Of a stretch of 64,000 nt of DNA, positions 47,857 through 57,165 are shown in pieces. The stretch comes from DATBJJ01 sp963750915 (GTDB lineage: Bacteria > Acidobacteriota > Vicinamibacteria > Vicinamibacterales > 2-12-FULL-66-21). Within the stretch, counting starts at the first letter, position 1. Every line of letters begins with the position of its first letter. The translations under genes were made by a program, and so were the position numbers. The notes under the pieces are model-generated. The model saw only the letters and a list, made by a program, of their open reading frames with translations. It had not been told where the DNA came from and did no database searches. The DNA lies in the NCBI GenBank assembly GCA_963750915.1, contig CAVVSF010000012.1:124001-188000 (forward strand). Direction: 5' to 3'.

Positions 47857-49703
47857 CGCCAGTGCTGCGGACGCTCCGGCTGCTGGCAGTGACGATGGCG
47901 ATCGCGGGGGTGATCGATCCGTCTTGGGCGATGTCGCGCCAGGCGCCGGTGGTGGTCGCAATACATGGGCCGGCGACGGCGTCGGGCACGATGGCAGCCG
48001 CCGCGATCCAGGAGCGGCTGTCGCGCGCGCTCGCGGGGCGCGTGTCGTTTGCCGCCGATGTCGAGCCGTCCGCGCGCATCATAGTCGGCGACGCGGACGT
48101 GCCTGGTGACAGCGACGTCCCGACGTCGGTCGTGACGCTCGGCGCGTCCGCCCGGTACGTTCGGCTTGTCGATGCCGGGAGTCCCGCGCCGGTGCCGGTC
48201 GGCTGGCTGTCTACGGTCGAGGTGTCGATCGAGGCCGAGGGAATGGCCGGCACCTCGTCTTCGGTAGTCCTCGAACACGACGGCCTGGAGCTCGCGCGTC
48301 GCGAGCACAGGTGGTCGCAGTCCCCCGAGCGCGCGACGATCTCGCTGCCGTTCACGCCGCCGTCGGCCGGTGCCTCACGAGTCGTGGCCCGCGTCCTGCG
48401 AGATGGACGCGCACCGAGCGAGGATGCGGAAGGAGCCGACGTGACCGTCACCGCGTCGGCCCGGCGTCTGAGGATTCTCACGCATGAACCGCGGCCATCC
48501 TGGGCCGCGGCTTTCGTCCGCCGGGCACTCGAACGCAATCCGGCGTTCGACGTCGCGACACTCGTTCAGCTGTCGAAGGGGCTGGCCGTCAGCGCGGGCA
48601 GTCCGCCGAGGGCCCTGACGCTCGACGCGCTGCTGCCATTCGACGCTGTCCTGGTCGGGGCGCCTGAAGAGCTGACCGCAGCTGACGTCGACGCACTGGC
48701 GGCGTTCGCGAGACGCCGCGGTGGAGCTGTCATCCTCCTGCCGGACCGGCGGCCTTCCGGCCGATACCTCGATCTGATGCCCGGCTGGATGTTCGAAGAA
48801 GTGCTGGTCGATCGGCCGCTCGACGTGGTCGAGGATCGCGACGGGGCGATGAAACCGCCGTCGGGGGAGCCGCAGAAGGCAGCGCCCGGGACCCAGGCGT
48901 CGCCGCCGGTGTCCGCGTTGAAGGCGTCCGAGCTCGCCCTTGCGAGTGCGGACGTGCCTGCCGCGGACGGCATCGCGTTCGCGCAGGTTCAGAAGGGAAC
49001 CAGGCCCGTGATCCTGTCGCGGCGCCTCGGCGCTGGCCGCGTGATTGTATCCGGCGCGCTCGACGCGTGGCGGTATCGCGCGGCGCAGGAAGATGCGTTC
49101 GATCGGTTCTGGTTTTCGCTCGTGGCGACCGCGGCGATGGCGGCCCCGCCCCGGCTGGCGCTGGAGGTCGAGCCAGAGATCGCGGCGCCCGGCGAGACCG
49201 TCGCCATCCGGGCGCGGATACGCGGGACGGAGTTCGACCCGTTGGCGCCGACGGTCCGGCTGCCGGCCGTCGGCGCCAGGATCGTCGGGCCTGGCGGCGT
49301 GGCGACGCCGGTCCGGTTGTGGCCGTCCGCCGAGCCCGGCGCGTTCGAGGCCCGCGTACGTGCGCCGAGCGACGGGCGCTATGTGATCGAAGCTTCGGCC
49401 GGCGACGTGACGGCGGCCCTGCCGCTGACGGTTGCCGCGGACGCGCGGCGCGCGGCTCCGAGCCGCCGCGACGAGGACGTCAGGGCACACGTCATTGTCG
49501 CGACTGCCGCCATTGCCGCGGCCACAGCCGGCGTCGTCGCGAGCGAGGCGGATCTATCCGGCCTCGAGCAGCACCTGCGCAACCTGCCGCCGGCGACTCG
49601 CACGGAACGGATCCATCCGACGCGCTCGCTCGTATTCGTGGCGCTGTTCGTCGCGGTCGCGTGCGCCGAATGGGCGCTGCGCCGGCGACGGGGGCTGGCG
49701 TGA
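47853..49703 (+). CDS. Large membrane protein of a MoxR/DUF58 cluster, glutamine-amidotransferase-like or VWA-linked
   Basis: 616 residues. An N-terminal signal/anchor (TLRLLAVTMAIAGVIDPSWA), Ig-like periplasmic segments (VSIEAEGMAGTSSSVVLEHD), a middle part with FDAVLVGAPEELTAADVDAL followed by GGAVILLPDRRPSG that resembles a class I amidotransferase-like fold, and a C-terminal helix (RSLVFVALFVAVACAEWALR). The start is the ATG overlapping the preceding TGA (ATGA at 47853-47856), consistent with every other junction in this operon. No precise family name is offered. The stop overlaps the xerD start by 4 nt. Confidence 0.78.
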   Translation: MTPVLRTLRLLAVTMAIAGVIDPSWAMSRQAPVVVAIHGPATASGTMAAAAIQERLSRALAGRVSFAADVEPSARIIVGDADVPGDSDVPTSVVTLGASARYVRLVDAGSPAPVPVGWLSTVEVSIEAEGMAGTSSSVVLEHDGLELARREHRWSQSPERATISLPFTPPSAGASRVVARVLRDGRAPSEDAEGADVTVTASARRLRILTHEPRPSWAAAFVRRALERNPAFDVATLVQLSKGLAVSAGSPPRALTLDALLPFDAVLVGAPEELTAADVDALAAFARRRGGAVILLPDRRPSGRYLDLMPGWMFEEVLVDRPLDVVEDRDGAMKPPSGEPQKAAPGTQASPPVSALKASELALASADVPAADGIAFAQVQKGTRPVILSRRLGAGRVIVSGALDAWRYRAAQEDAFDRFWFSLVATAAMAAPPRLALEVEPEIAAPGETVAIRARIRGTEFDPLAPTVRLPAVGARIVGPGGVATPVRLWPSAEPGAFEARVRAPSDGRYVIEASAGDVTAALPLTVAADARRAAPSRRDEDVRAHVIVATAAIAAATAGVVASEADLSGLEQHLRNLPPATRTERIHPTRSLVFVALFVAVACAEWALRRRRGLA

Positions 49704-50578
49704 TCGACGGCTACCTGGCGTTTCTCCGCGACGTCCGGCGAATGTCGCCGAACACGCTCGAGAGCTACGCCCGCGACCTCGCGCTCGTCGCCGAGTTCGC
49801 CGGCGCGCGTTCGACTGCCGTCGAGGCGCTGAGCCGGCGCGATCTCGAAGCGTTCGTCCGCGGCCTGATGACGCGTGGGCTGTCGCCGCGCTCGGTCGCC
49901 CGCGCCGTCGCCTGCGTTCGCGGGTTCTACAAGTTCCTGGCGCTCGAGCGGCGGCTGGAGCAGAGCCCGGCCGCCGACCTTCGCGCGCCGAAGGCCTGGC
50001 CGGCCCTCCCGAAGTTCCTCGATCTCGACGAGGTCGAGCGCCTGCTGGCACAGCCCGACGTGACGACGCCGCGCGGGCTGCGCGACAAGGCGCTCCTCCA
50101 GACGCTCTACGCCAGCGGCATGCGGGTCTCGGAGCTCGTCGGCGTCAAGCCCGGCGACCTGTCGCTCGACGAGGGCTACCTGACGTGCATCGGCAAGGGC
50201 GACAAGCAGCGCATCGTGCCGGTCGGGCAGGAAGCGATCGACTGGCTGCGGCGCTACATGCAGGACGGGCGGCCGACCTTGCTGAAGAAGCGGACGTCGC
50301 CATGGCTGTTCGTCAACGCCCGCGACGGCGGGCCGCTCTCGCGCGTCGGCTTCTGGAAAGTGCTGAAGGCATACGGTCGCGAAGCCGGCATCACGCGCGA
50401 CCTGAGCCCGCACGTCGTGCGGCATTCGTTTGCGACGCACCTTCTCGAGCGCGGCGCCGACCTGCGCGCGATTCAGCTCATGCTGGGTCACGCCGACCTG
50501 TCGACGACCCAGATTTATACGCATGTGCTGGAGGCGCGCCTGCGCACGGCATACGATCGCTTTCATCCGCGCCGGTGA
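49700..50578 (+). CDS. xerD: Tyrosine recombinase XerD/XerC
   Basis: 292 residues; with a partner it resolves chromosome dimers at dif. The catalytic set is complete: Arg142 (YASGMRVSELVGV), Lys166 (CIGKGDKQRIVP), His238-x-x-Arg241 (HVVRHSFATHLLERGAD), His264 and Tyr273 (TTQIYTHVLEARL). The N-terminal SAM-like domain starts IDGYLAFLRDVRRMSPNTLE. The start is a GTG overlapping the previous stop (GTGA). Whether it is XerC or XerD needs comparison with the second paralogue. Confidence 0.93.
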   Translation: MIDGYLAFLRDVRRMSPNTLESYARDLALVAEFAGARSTAVEALSRRDLEAFVRGLMTRGLSPRSVARAVACVRGFYKFLALERRLEQSPAADLRAPKAWPALPKFLDLDEVERLLAQPDVTTPRGLRDKALLQTLYASGMRVSELVGVKPGDLSLDEGYLTCIGKGDKQRIVPVGQEAIDWLRRYMQDGRPTLLKKRTSPWLFVNARDGGPLSRVGFWKVLKAYGREAGITRDLSPHVVRHSFATHLLERGADLRAIQLMLGHADLSTTQIYTHVLEARLRTAYDRFHPRR

Positions 50579-50622
50579 CCGCGAGGCGGAGGGCCGTCGG
50601 TGAACGGCGACTGCCATCGGTG

Positions 50623-50649
50623 AACGGCGGAAACTCCGGCACCGCCGTT
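50623..50649 (+). terminator. Possible terminator hairpin after xerD
   Basis: Perfect 8-bp stem AACGGCGG with CCGCCGTT and an 11-nt loop, 45 nt after the xerD stop. No U tract follows. A 12-nt direct repeat CGGTGAACGGCG at 50599 and 50619 overlaps its left arm. Confidence 0.4.
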
Positions 50650-50667
50650 CTCGTCAAAACTAGAAGC

Positions 50668-50785
50668 CATCTCATCGCGCGAGCGAGCGAAGCGAGCGAG
50701 CCTGGCGAGCGGAGCGGGGCCCCCGGGGCCCCCGCGAGCAGAGCCAGTGGGGGAGTCCGAGGGGCGAAGCCCCTCGGTTGAGATG
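50668..50785 (+). other. Structured element (candidate leader RNA or dispersed repeat) upstream of the DUF4342 gene
   Basis: A 118-nt GC-rich element closed by CATCTCA and TGAGATG. Inside are GAGCGAGCGAAGCGAGCGAG, a self-complementary GGGGCCCCCGGGGCCCC, and near the 3' end a perfect 9-bp hairpin CCGAGGGGC-GAA-GCCCCTCGG (50757-50777). The closing arm is followed directly by AAAGGAG, the ribosome site of the DUF4342 gene, so folding could control translation. It matches no riboswitch I know. Confidence 0.6.
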
Positions 50786-50801
50786 AAAGGAGCCCGTCGA
50801 C

Positions 50802-51113
50802 ATGGAACGAACCTGGCGAGAAAAGATCGAAGGGACGACCGATCAGATCCTGGCCCAGATCAAGCGTCTGTTCGACGAAGGCAACATCCGGCGGGTCGTC
50901 GTCAAGCAGCAGGGCCGCGTCGTCGCGGAGTTCCCGCTGACGGTCGGCGTTGTCGGCACCGTGCTGGCGCCGGTGGCGGCCGCGATCGGCGCGCTCACCG
51001 CGGTGCTGACCGAGTGCACGATCGAGGTCGAGAAAACCGGTACGGTGGCGACGCCGGCGGAGCCGGCGGAGTCGAGTGCCGGGGTCGACGACGACGTGCG
51101 TCCGGCGGTCTGA
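50802..51113 (+). CDS. DUF4342-like small membrane-associated protein
   Basis: 103 residues: charged N-terminal helix (ERTWREKIEGTTDQILAQIK), RRVVVKQQGRVVAEFPLTVG, a hydrophobic stretch (VVGTVLAPVAAAIGALTAVL) and a low-complexity tail. The pattern matches DUF4342 proteins, whose function is unknown. AGGAG 9 nt before the ATG. Preceded by the structured element at 50668-50785. Confidence 0.8.
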   Translation: MERTWREKIEGTTDQILAQIKRLFDEGNIRRVVVKQQGRVVAEFPLTVGVVGTVLAPVAAAIGALTAVLTECTIEVEKTGTVATPAEPAESSAGVDDDVRPAV

Positions 51114-51162
51114 GGTCGCGGCGCTTCCTGCGTGGAAATGGGGCCGATTCCGGCGTCAAGTC

Positions 51163-51191
51163 TTGTCCGGGTCGGCCTCAATCTGTTAGAC
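51163..51191 (+). promoter_or_regulatory. Sigma70-like promoter of metK
   Basis: TTGTCC, 17 nt, TTAGAC. The leader of about 55 nt contains GGCGGA pairing with TCCGCC (51195-51219, 13-nt loop). It does not resemble a SAM riboswitch. Confidence 0.5.
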
Positions 51192-51251
51192 TAGGCGGAT
51201 TTCAATTACTCGTCCGCCCGTTCCAGAACACACGCAGGAGCTCCAAGCGAC

Positions 51252-52430
<1,179 letters not shown>

Positions 52431-52456
52431 CCGACGAGCGCTGGGCCAACGATCCC

Positions 52457-54119
52457 ATGCGCAGGTTCGTACTGACGACGGCGGCCCTCGTGGCCGCCGT
52501 TTTCTTTTGGATCGCGATCACGCTGCCGCCGTCGCCGGCGAAGACCGGCGGGGAAGTCGATCGCGAGCTGCAGGCTCGCACGGTGGCCGGCGCCTTTCAC
52601 GTTCACAGCACGCGCTCGGACGGCGTCGGGACCGTCGACGAGATCGCCGCGAGCGCCACCCGTGCAGGGCTTCGCTTCGTCATCCTGACGGATCACGGCG
52701 ACGCAACTCGGCCTCCCGCGCCGGCGACTTACCATGCCGGCGTTCTTGTCATCGACGCCGTCGAGATCAGCACGAACGGTGGCCACTACGTTGCGCTGGA
52801 ATTGGGGCCGGCGCCTTACCCGCTGGGCGGGGAATCGTCCGCGGTCGCCGAGGATGTACGGCGCCTGGGCGGCTTCGGAATCGTCGCGCACCCGGATTCA
52901 CCCAGGCCGGAGCTGCGCTGGCGCGACTGGACGCCGACGGTCGACGGCGTCGAGTGGATCAATCTCGACAGTGAGTGGCGCGACGAATCCAGGCCGCGAC
53001 TCGCCCGCGCCGCGGTCGACTACATGTTCCGGCCGGGACCGGCTGTGGCTTCGGGTACTCGACCGTCCGACGACGCTCGACAGGTGGGACGCCCTGAGCG
53101 TGCGGCGCGCGCTCATCGGTGTGCCGGGGCACGACGCGCACGGCGGGACCAGGGAAGGGGAGCGCGCGACCGGTTTTCGGTCGCTATTGCGCGTTCCGTC
53201 GTACGAGGCCAGTTTCCGGGCGTTCTCGCTGCGCGCCATCCTCGAGCGGGAATTGACGGGCGATGCGGAAACCGACGCCCGACTCGTCCTGGCGGCGGTG
53301 CGCAGCGGCCAGGTGTTCTCCTCAGTCGACGCGATCGCCGGGCCGGCATTCCTGGACTTCCACGGGCGCATCGGGCCAGCGGTTTTAATGATGGGGCAAA
53401 CAACCGAATACGCCGCCGGAACGGTGCTCAGTGTTCGAGCGACGACGCCGGCCGGCGGCAGGCTCGTGCTCCTGCAGAATGGCGTCGAAGTGGCGTCGAG
53501 CGTTGGTCCGATTGAATTCGCGGTCGACCGGCCAGGCGTCTACCGGGCGGAGGTTCACGCCGTCTCGTCCCCGGGGGCGCCGCCGGTGCCGTGGATCGTT
53601 TCCAACCCGATCGCGATCACTGGCGCAGCGCCCGCGGTCGTGCCGGCAGGCGAGCCCGTCGTCGTCGAAGCGCTTCGCGCGGTCGGCGAAGTCGAGAAGG
53701 ACGCCGCTTCGACGGCGACGATCGGATTCGCCGACGGACGAAGGGTCTTCGACTTCGCGTTGAGGGGCGGGGAACGGGCAAGCCAGTATGCCGCGCTCGC
53801 TATCTCGGTGCCTCCCGGCGTTTCACAATTCGATCGGATTGCTTTCACCGGGCGCGCGTCGGCCCCGATGCGGGTGTCGGTTCAGCTGAGGTTCGACTCC
53901 ATGGCAGGCGCGCGCTGGATCCGGTCGGTTTACTTGTCGCAGGCCCCCGAAAGGGTAGTCGTGAACGTAGCCGACCTGGTTGCCGCCGACGGGGAACCCG
54001 CGCTCCCGTCGCCGACCGCCGCCAGTTCCCTTCTCTTCGTCGTCGACCTCACCAACGCCCGTCCCGGTCAATCCGGCAGGTTCGAAATCTCCGATCTCGC
54101 GCTCGCGAAATCCCGCTGA
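52457..54119 (+). CDS. CehA/McbA-family PHP-domain metallohydrolase, exported (frameshifted)
   Basis: Reconstructed at about 553 residues. N-terminal hydrophobic signal or anchor (LTTAALVAAVFFWIAITL), then a PHP-type domain with metal ligands in AFHVHSTRSDGVGT, FVILTDHGD, IVAHPDSPRP and GVPGHDAHGG, then all-beta C-terminal domains. PHP enzymes of this class hydrolyse phosphoesters or similar bonds; the substrate is unknown. The frame breaks at GGG 53053-53055; removing one G gives FRPGPAVASVLDRPTTLDRW. The metK terminator overlaps the first codons. Confidence 0.85.
52478..52508 (+). terminator. Intrinsic terminator of metK, inside the 5' end of the next gene
   Basis: Perfect 9-bp stem ACGGCGGCC-CTCGT-GGCCGCCGT followed by TTTCTTTT, 48 nt after the metK stop. 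It encodes part of the signal segment of the PHP-domain protein, codons 8-17. Confidence 0.75.
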
Positions 54120-54174
54120 GCGTCGTTCCGGTCAACAATCAACCTTCCTTTTCGGCCGGCCGATCGCGTGGTCA

Positions 54175-54226
54175 CTAGCGTACTAGTCAACTAGTGTCCT
54201 AGCGTGCTAGTATTCTAGTGTGCTAG
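54175..54226 (+). promoter_or_regulatory. CTAG octamer array, candidate operator of the GntR regulator
   Basis: Seven CTAG tetramers start at 54175, 54183, 54191, 54199, 54207, 54215 and 54223, exactly 8 nt apart; the four bases between vary (CGTA, TCAA, TGTC, CGTG, TATT, TGTG). A TAGTAT -10-like box (54208-54213) lies in the array, and the GTG start at 54220 lies between copies six and seven. CTAG is a strongly avoided tetramer in most bacteria. Autoregulation by the GntR protein is inferred. Confidence 0.8.
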
Positions 54227-54636
54227 CGCTCTCGATCTCCGCCGCCGACCCTCGCCCGGTGTTTCGTCAGATTGTCGATGAGGTGGAGCGGTCGATTGCC
54301 GTCGGCGTGCTCAGGCCTGGCGATGCTCTGCCCGCCGTGCGACAGCTGGCAACTTCACTGAAGATCAACGCGAACACGGTTCAGCATGCCTATCGCACCC
54401 TCGAACGGGAGGGCATAGTTTTCGTCAAGCGGGGGATAGGAACGTTCGTCGCCCAGGCGCCGCGGGAAAATCGAAACCGCCACGCGGCGACAGCCCGGCA
54501 CATCGCCGAGCGGATGCTGCGCGAGGCCTACCGCCATGGGTTGCTGGCGAGCGATCTGATGACCGCGCTCGAGGAAATTGCGCCGGTCGGCGACAGCCGT
54601 CGGCGGGGGACGTCAGGTGCGCGCGCGGAGGAATAG
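54220..54636 (+). CDS. GntR-family transcriptional regulator (YtrA-type)
   Basis: 138 residues: a winged-helix DNA-binding domain (DPRPVFRQIVDEVERSIAVG, ALPAVRQLATSLKINANTVQ, HAYRTLEREGIVFVKRGIGT) and a short C-terminal helical part typical of the YtrA subfamily, too short for a ligand domain. The start is a GTG inside the CTAG array with a -10-like box only 6 nt upstream, so the mRNA may be leaderless. YtrA-type genes normally precede ABC transporter genes; here the next gene is a convergent LptFG gene with which it overlaps by 24 nt, so the regulated target is not adjacent. Confidence 0.9.
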   Translation: MLALSISAADPRPVFRQIVDEVERSIAVGVLRPGDALPAVRQLATSLKINANTVQHAYRTLEREGIVFVKRGIGTFVAQAPRENRNRHAATARHIAERMLREAYRHGLLASDLMTALEEIAPVGDSRRRGTSGARAEE

Positions 54637-56973
54637 ATACCCGGCTAACCCCGCTGTCACGACGTTGGGGGCCCAGCCGGCGAGGATCGGATCGAGGAGC
54701 CCGGCGCGACCGATGGCGACGAAGGCGCTGATCAGGACCCAGTAACTCAAGGCGATCACGATGCCGAGACCGACGCCGTAGAGGGCGCCGTGGCGGCCGA
54801 CGCCGACGCCGAAGGGAATGGCCAGCAGCGCCATGACCAGCGTCACGAAGGGGAACGCCAGTTTCTTCTGCAGTTCGACCGACGGCGGCGTCACGTTGAA
54901 GCCGCTGGCCCGCACTTCCTCGATATAGCGGCGCAGCTCGGGCACGGTCATGAACTGGGCGTCAGGCGGCTCCTTTGAAAAATACTCGGGCGGATCGAGG
55001 CCGTGGAGCGGGCTCTTCGCGATCGGTGCCCAGACGGGCGGCTTCTTCGAGAAGTCCTGCTTCCAGCCCTGTTCGCCTTCCCAGGCGCCGTTGCGGTAGA
55101 CAGCGCGCCGCACGAACGTCTGGCTCTCGAGCTCCCAGTCATTCTTCTTCGGCGTGAACTGCAACAGGTTGAACATCTCGTTCTTCTGAGGGTCGAACAG
55201 GGCGTAGTGGTAGAAGACGCCGTTCGTGCCGATGACCCAGCGCTGGTTCAGCAGATTGAGGGTGCGGGGCGCCCGCCCCTTGATCTTGGCGTCGAGCTCT
55301 TCGGCGCGCCGGTTGGCCTTCGCCATGACTCGCTGCTCGAGGACGAACAGGACGCCGCTGAACGCCAGCGACAGGACGACGACCGACAGCGCCGAGCGGT
55401 AGAGGCTCACGCCGCAGGCTTTCATGACCGTCAGTTCGCTCGTCCGCGTCAGCATCCCGTAGGTCACGAGGACGCTCAGGAGGGCCGCGATGGGGATGAC
55501 GTAGTAGATGAACTGCGGCGTCAGCCAGATGAGCAGCTGACCGATGGTCGCGGCGCTTGCCTGGCCCTTGAAGATCTTGTCCGAGCGGTCGATGAACGTC
55601 GAGATGTAGAACAACCCCAGCAGCGACAGGAACGACAGGCCGGCGACCCGCAGGTAAAGGCGGCTGATATAGCGATCGATCAGGCTGGGGACCGGCGACG
55701 TCAGCCGCGGCACCCGCAGCACGATCACCACGCCTTTCTTTCTTCCGGCCGGCGCGGACCCCGCCGTTCTGGCGGGCGTGGAAGGAGAGTCGCTGGTCGC
55801 GACGCGGCGCCGCAGCCAGGCCGGCATCGCCGGCATCGAAAGCTTGATGCCGAAGGGGAGTCGGCCCTCGGCGTGCCGGGACCTGAGGATCAGGGCGACG
55901 ACGCCGAATGGGCCCAGCAGCAGGTTGGGAATCCATCGCGCCCACTCGGCAGGGATGCTATGCCCCTTGGCTGCGGACTCCGCCAGGAACATGGCGATGT
56001 AGTACGTGAAAATCACGCCGATCCCGACGACGAAGCCTCCGAGCTTGCCGTCCCGGGAGACGGTCATGCCCAGGGCGAGGGCGATGAGCGCAAACACAAG
56101 GCAGGCGGCCGGAATCGAGAACTTGGTGTGGATCGCCATGATCTCGTTGTGCGGTGACTCACCTCGCGCCCGCTTGGCGGCGATGTCCGGCAGCAGCTGG
56201 GCGATTGTCTTCTCGGTCACGCCGCGCACGATGTCGACGTCCGGGAAGACGGTGTTTGGATCGAGGTTGATGATCAGCTGCTCGGTGAACCGGAGCGTGC
56301 TGGACTCGCCAGGCTTGCCGGTGGAGTACTGCGAGCCGTCCGTCATGACGAGCTGAACGGTCCGCTTCACGGGGTCCAGGATGATGCGGCCCTTCCGGGC
56401 CATGAAGATCTCGATTGATTCGGACCGGCTGGTGTTGGCGACCAGCAGGTTTCGCCAGCCGGACTCGCCCGGGCCGGCTTCGTCCTGCGGATACAGGGTG
56501 TATTGAGGGAAATCGTCGTAAAACACCCGGGGCCGGATCTCGCCTTCCACCCGGTTGGTGAGGATCTGGAACACGACTTCCCGGTAGCGCTGGTTCGCAT
56601 CCGGGATCGCCTCGATCATCACGTACATCGTCGCCGCCGCGGCGACGAGCGCGATGGCCATGACGGGCCTGAGCAGCCGGTAGGGGCTGACGCCGCAGGC
56701 CAGCAGCGCGACGGACTCCCGGTCCGCGGACATGCGGCCGAGGCCGATGAGCAGGCCCACCAGGAGCGCCATCGGAATCGTCAGGCCCAGGGCCTGGGGC
56801 ATCAGCAGGACGATGATGTAGCCGGCGGTCTGCCAGGGTACGCCCTTGGCGACCAGCCTCTCGAGCTGCTCCATGATCGGCGGCAGCGCGAGGATGAACG
56901 TGAAGATCAGGAGCGCCAGCAGGAACGGCGGAACGATTTCACGGATGACGTAGCGGTCGATCGTCTTCAGCAT
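54613..56973 (-). CDS. Fused LptF-LptG lipopolysaccharide transport permease
   Basis: 786 residues that contain two complete YjgP/YjgQ permeases in one chain. The N-terminal half (about 1-390; TIDRYVIREIVPPFLLALLI, LTIPMALLVGLLIGLGRMS) is LptF-like. A charged Pro/Ser linker (about 390-425) joins it to the LptG-like half (SLIDRYISRLYLRVAGLSFL, IAALLSVLVTYGMLTRTSEL), which ends in FAIGRAG-like helices. Both halves have six helices and a periplasmic beta-jellyroll. In model bacteria these are two proteins that pair with LptB2. I see no frameshift, so the fusion is real in this sequence. Confidence 0.9.
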   Translation of the reverse strand: MLKTIDRYVIREIVPPFLLALLIFTFILALPPIMEQLERLVAKGVPWQTAGYIIVLLMPQALGLTIPMALLVGLLIGLGRMSADRESVALLACGVSPYRLLRPVMAIALVAAAATMYVMIEAIPDANQRYREVVFQILTNRVEGEIRPRVFYDDFPQYTLYPQDEAGPGESGWRNLLVANTSRSESIEIFMARKGRIILDPVKRTVQLVMTDGSQYSTGKPGESSTLRFTEQLIINLDPNTVFPDVDIVRGVTEKTIAQLLPDIAAKRARGESPHNEIMAIHTKFSIPAACLVFALIALALGMTVSRDGKLGGFVVGIGVIFTYYIAMFLAESAAKGHSIPAEWARWIPNLLLGPFGVVALILRSRHAEGRLPFGIKLSMPAMPAWLRRRVATSDSPSTPARTAGSAPAGRKKGVVIVLRVPRLTSPVPSLIDRYISRLYLRVAGLSFLSLLGLFYISTFIDRSDKIFKGQASAATIGQLLIWLTPQFIYYVIPIAALLSVLVTYGMLTRTSELTVMKACGVSLYRSALSVVVLSLAFSGVLFVLEQRVMAKANRRAEELDAKIKGRAPRTLNLLNQRWVIGTNGVFYHYALFDPQKNEMFNLLQFTPKKNDWELESQTFVRRAVYRNGAWEGEQGWKQDFSKKPPVWAPIAKSPLHGLDPPEYFSKEPPDAQFMTVPELRRYIEEVRASGFNVTPPSVELQKKLAFPFVTLVMALLAIPFGVGVGRHGALYGVGLGIVIALSYWVLISAFVAIGRAGLLDPILAGWAPNVVTAGLAGYLFLRART

Positions 56974-57165
56974 CAGCGGCGCGAACCCAGAATATCAGTT
57001 ATTTGACGACGGCCCGGCCGGTTGAGCCTTGCCTGACCGGTTCCTAGGGCGGACGCCTGCCGCGGGCATCCGCAAACCTTCCACAGGCCTGTTTTGCTGG
57101 CGGTTTCCATTGGGTCTGATAATGAGTGTTATGTTAACTAGTGGGCGGGAGGGGTTCTTCAGGAC
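56974..57165. other. Upstream interval of the LptFG gene without recognised features
   Basis: 192 bp between the LptFG start and the left heptamer arm. It has no convincing coding potential. A weak plus-strand TTGCTG-18-GATAAT lies near 57080-57115 but has no gene downstream. Short A/T-rich stretch around 57120-57140. Confidence 0.4.

Noticed and set aside
45792..49703. A single 1303-residue protein
   Set aside because: The middle part (from about 47345 to 47850) is Arg/Gly/Ala-rich out-of-frame translation. Correcting one base gives two genes with an ATGA junction like the rest of the operon.
51192..51251. SAM riboswitch before metK
   Set aside because: Only a single short hairpin is present; the leader is too short for SAM-I/IV and lacks the SAM-II/III cores that I know.
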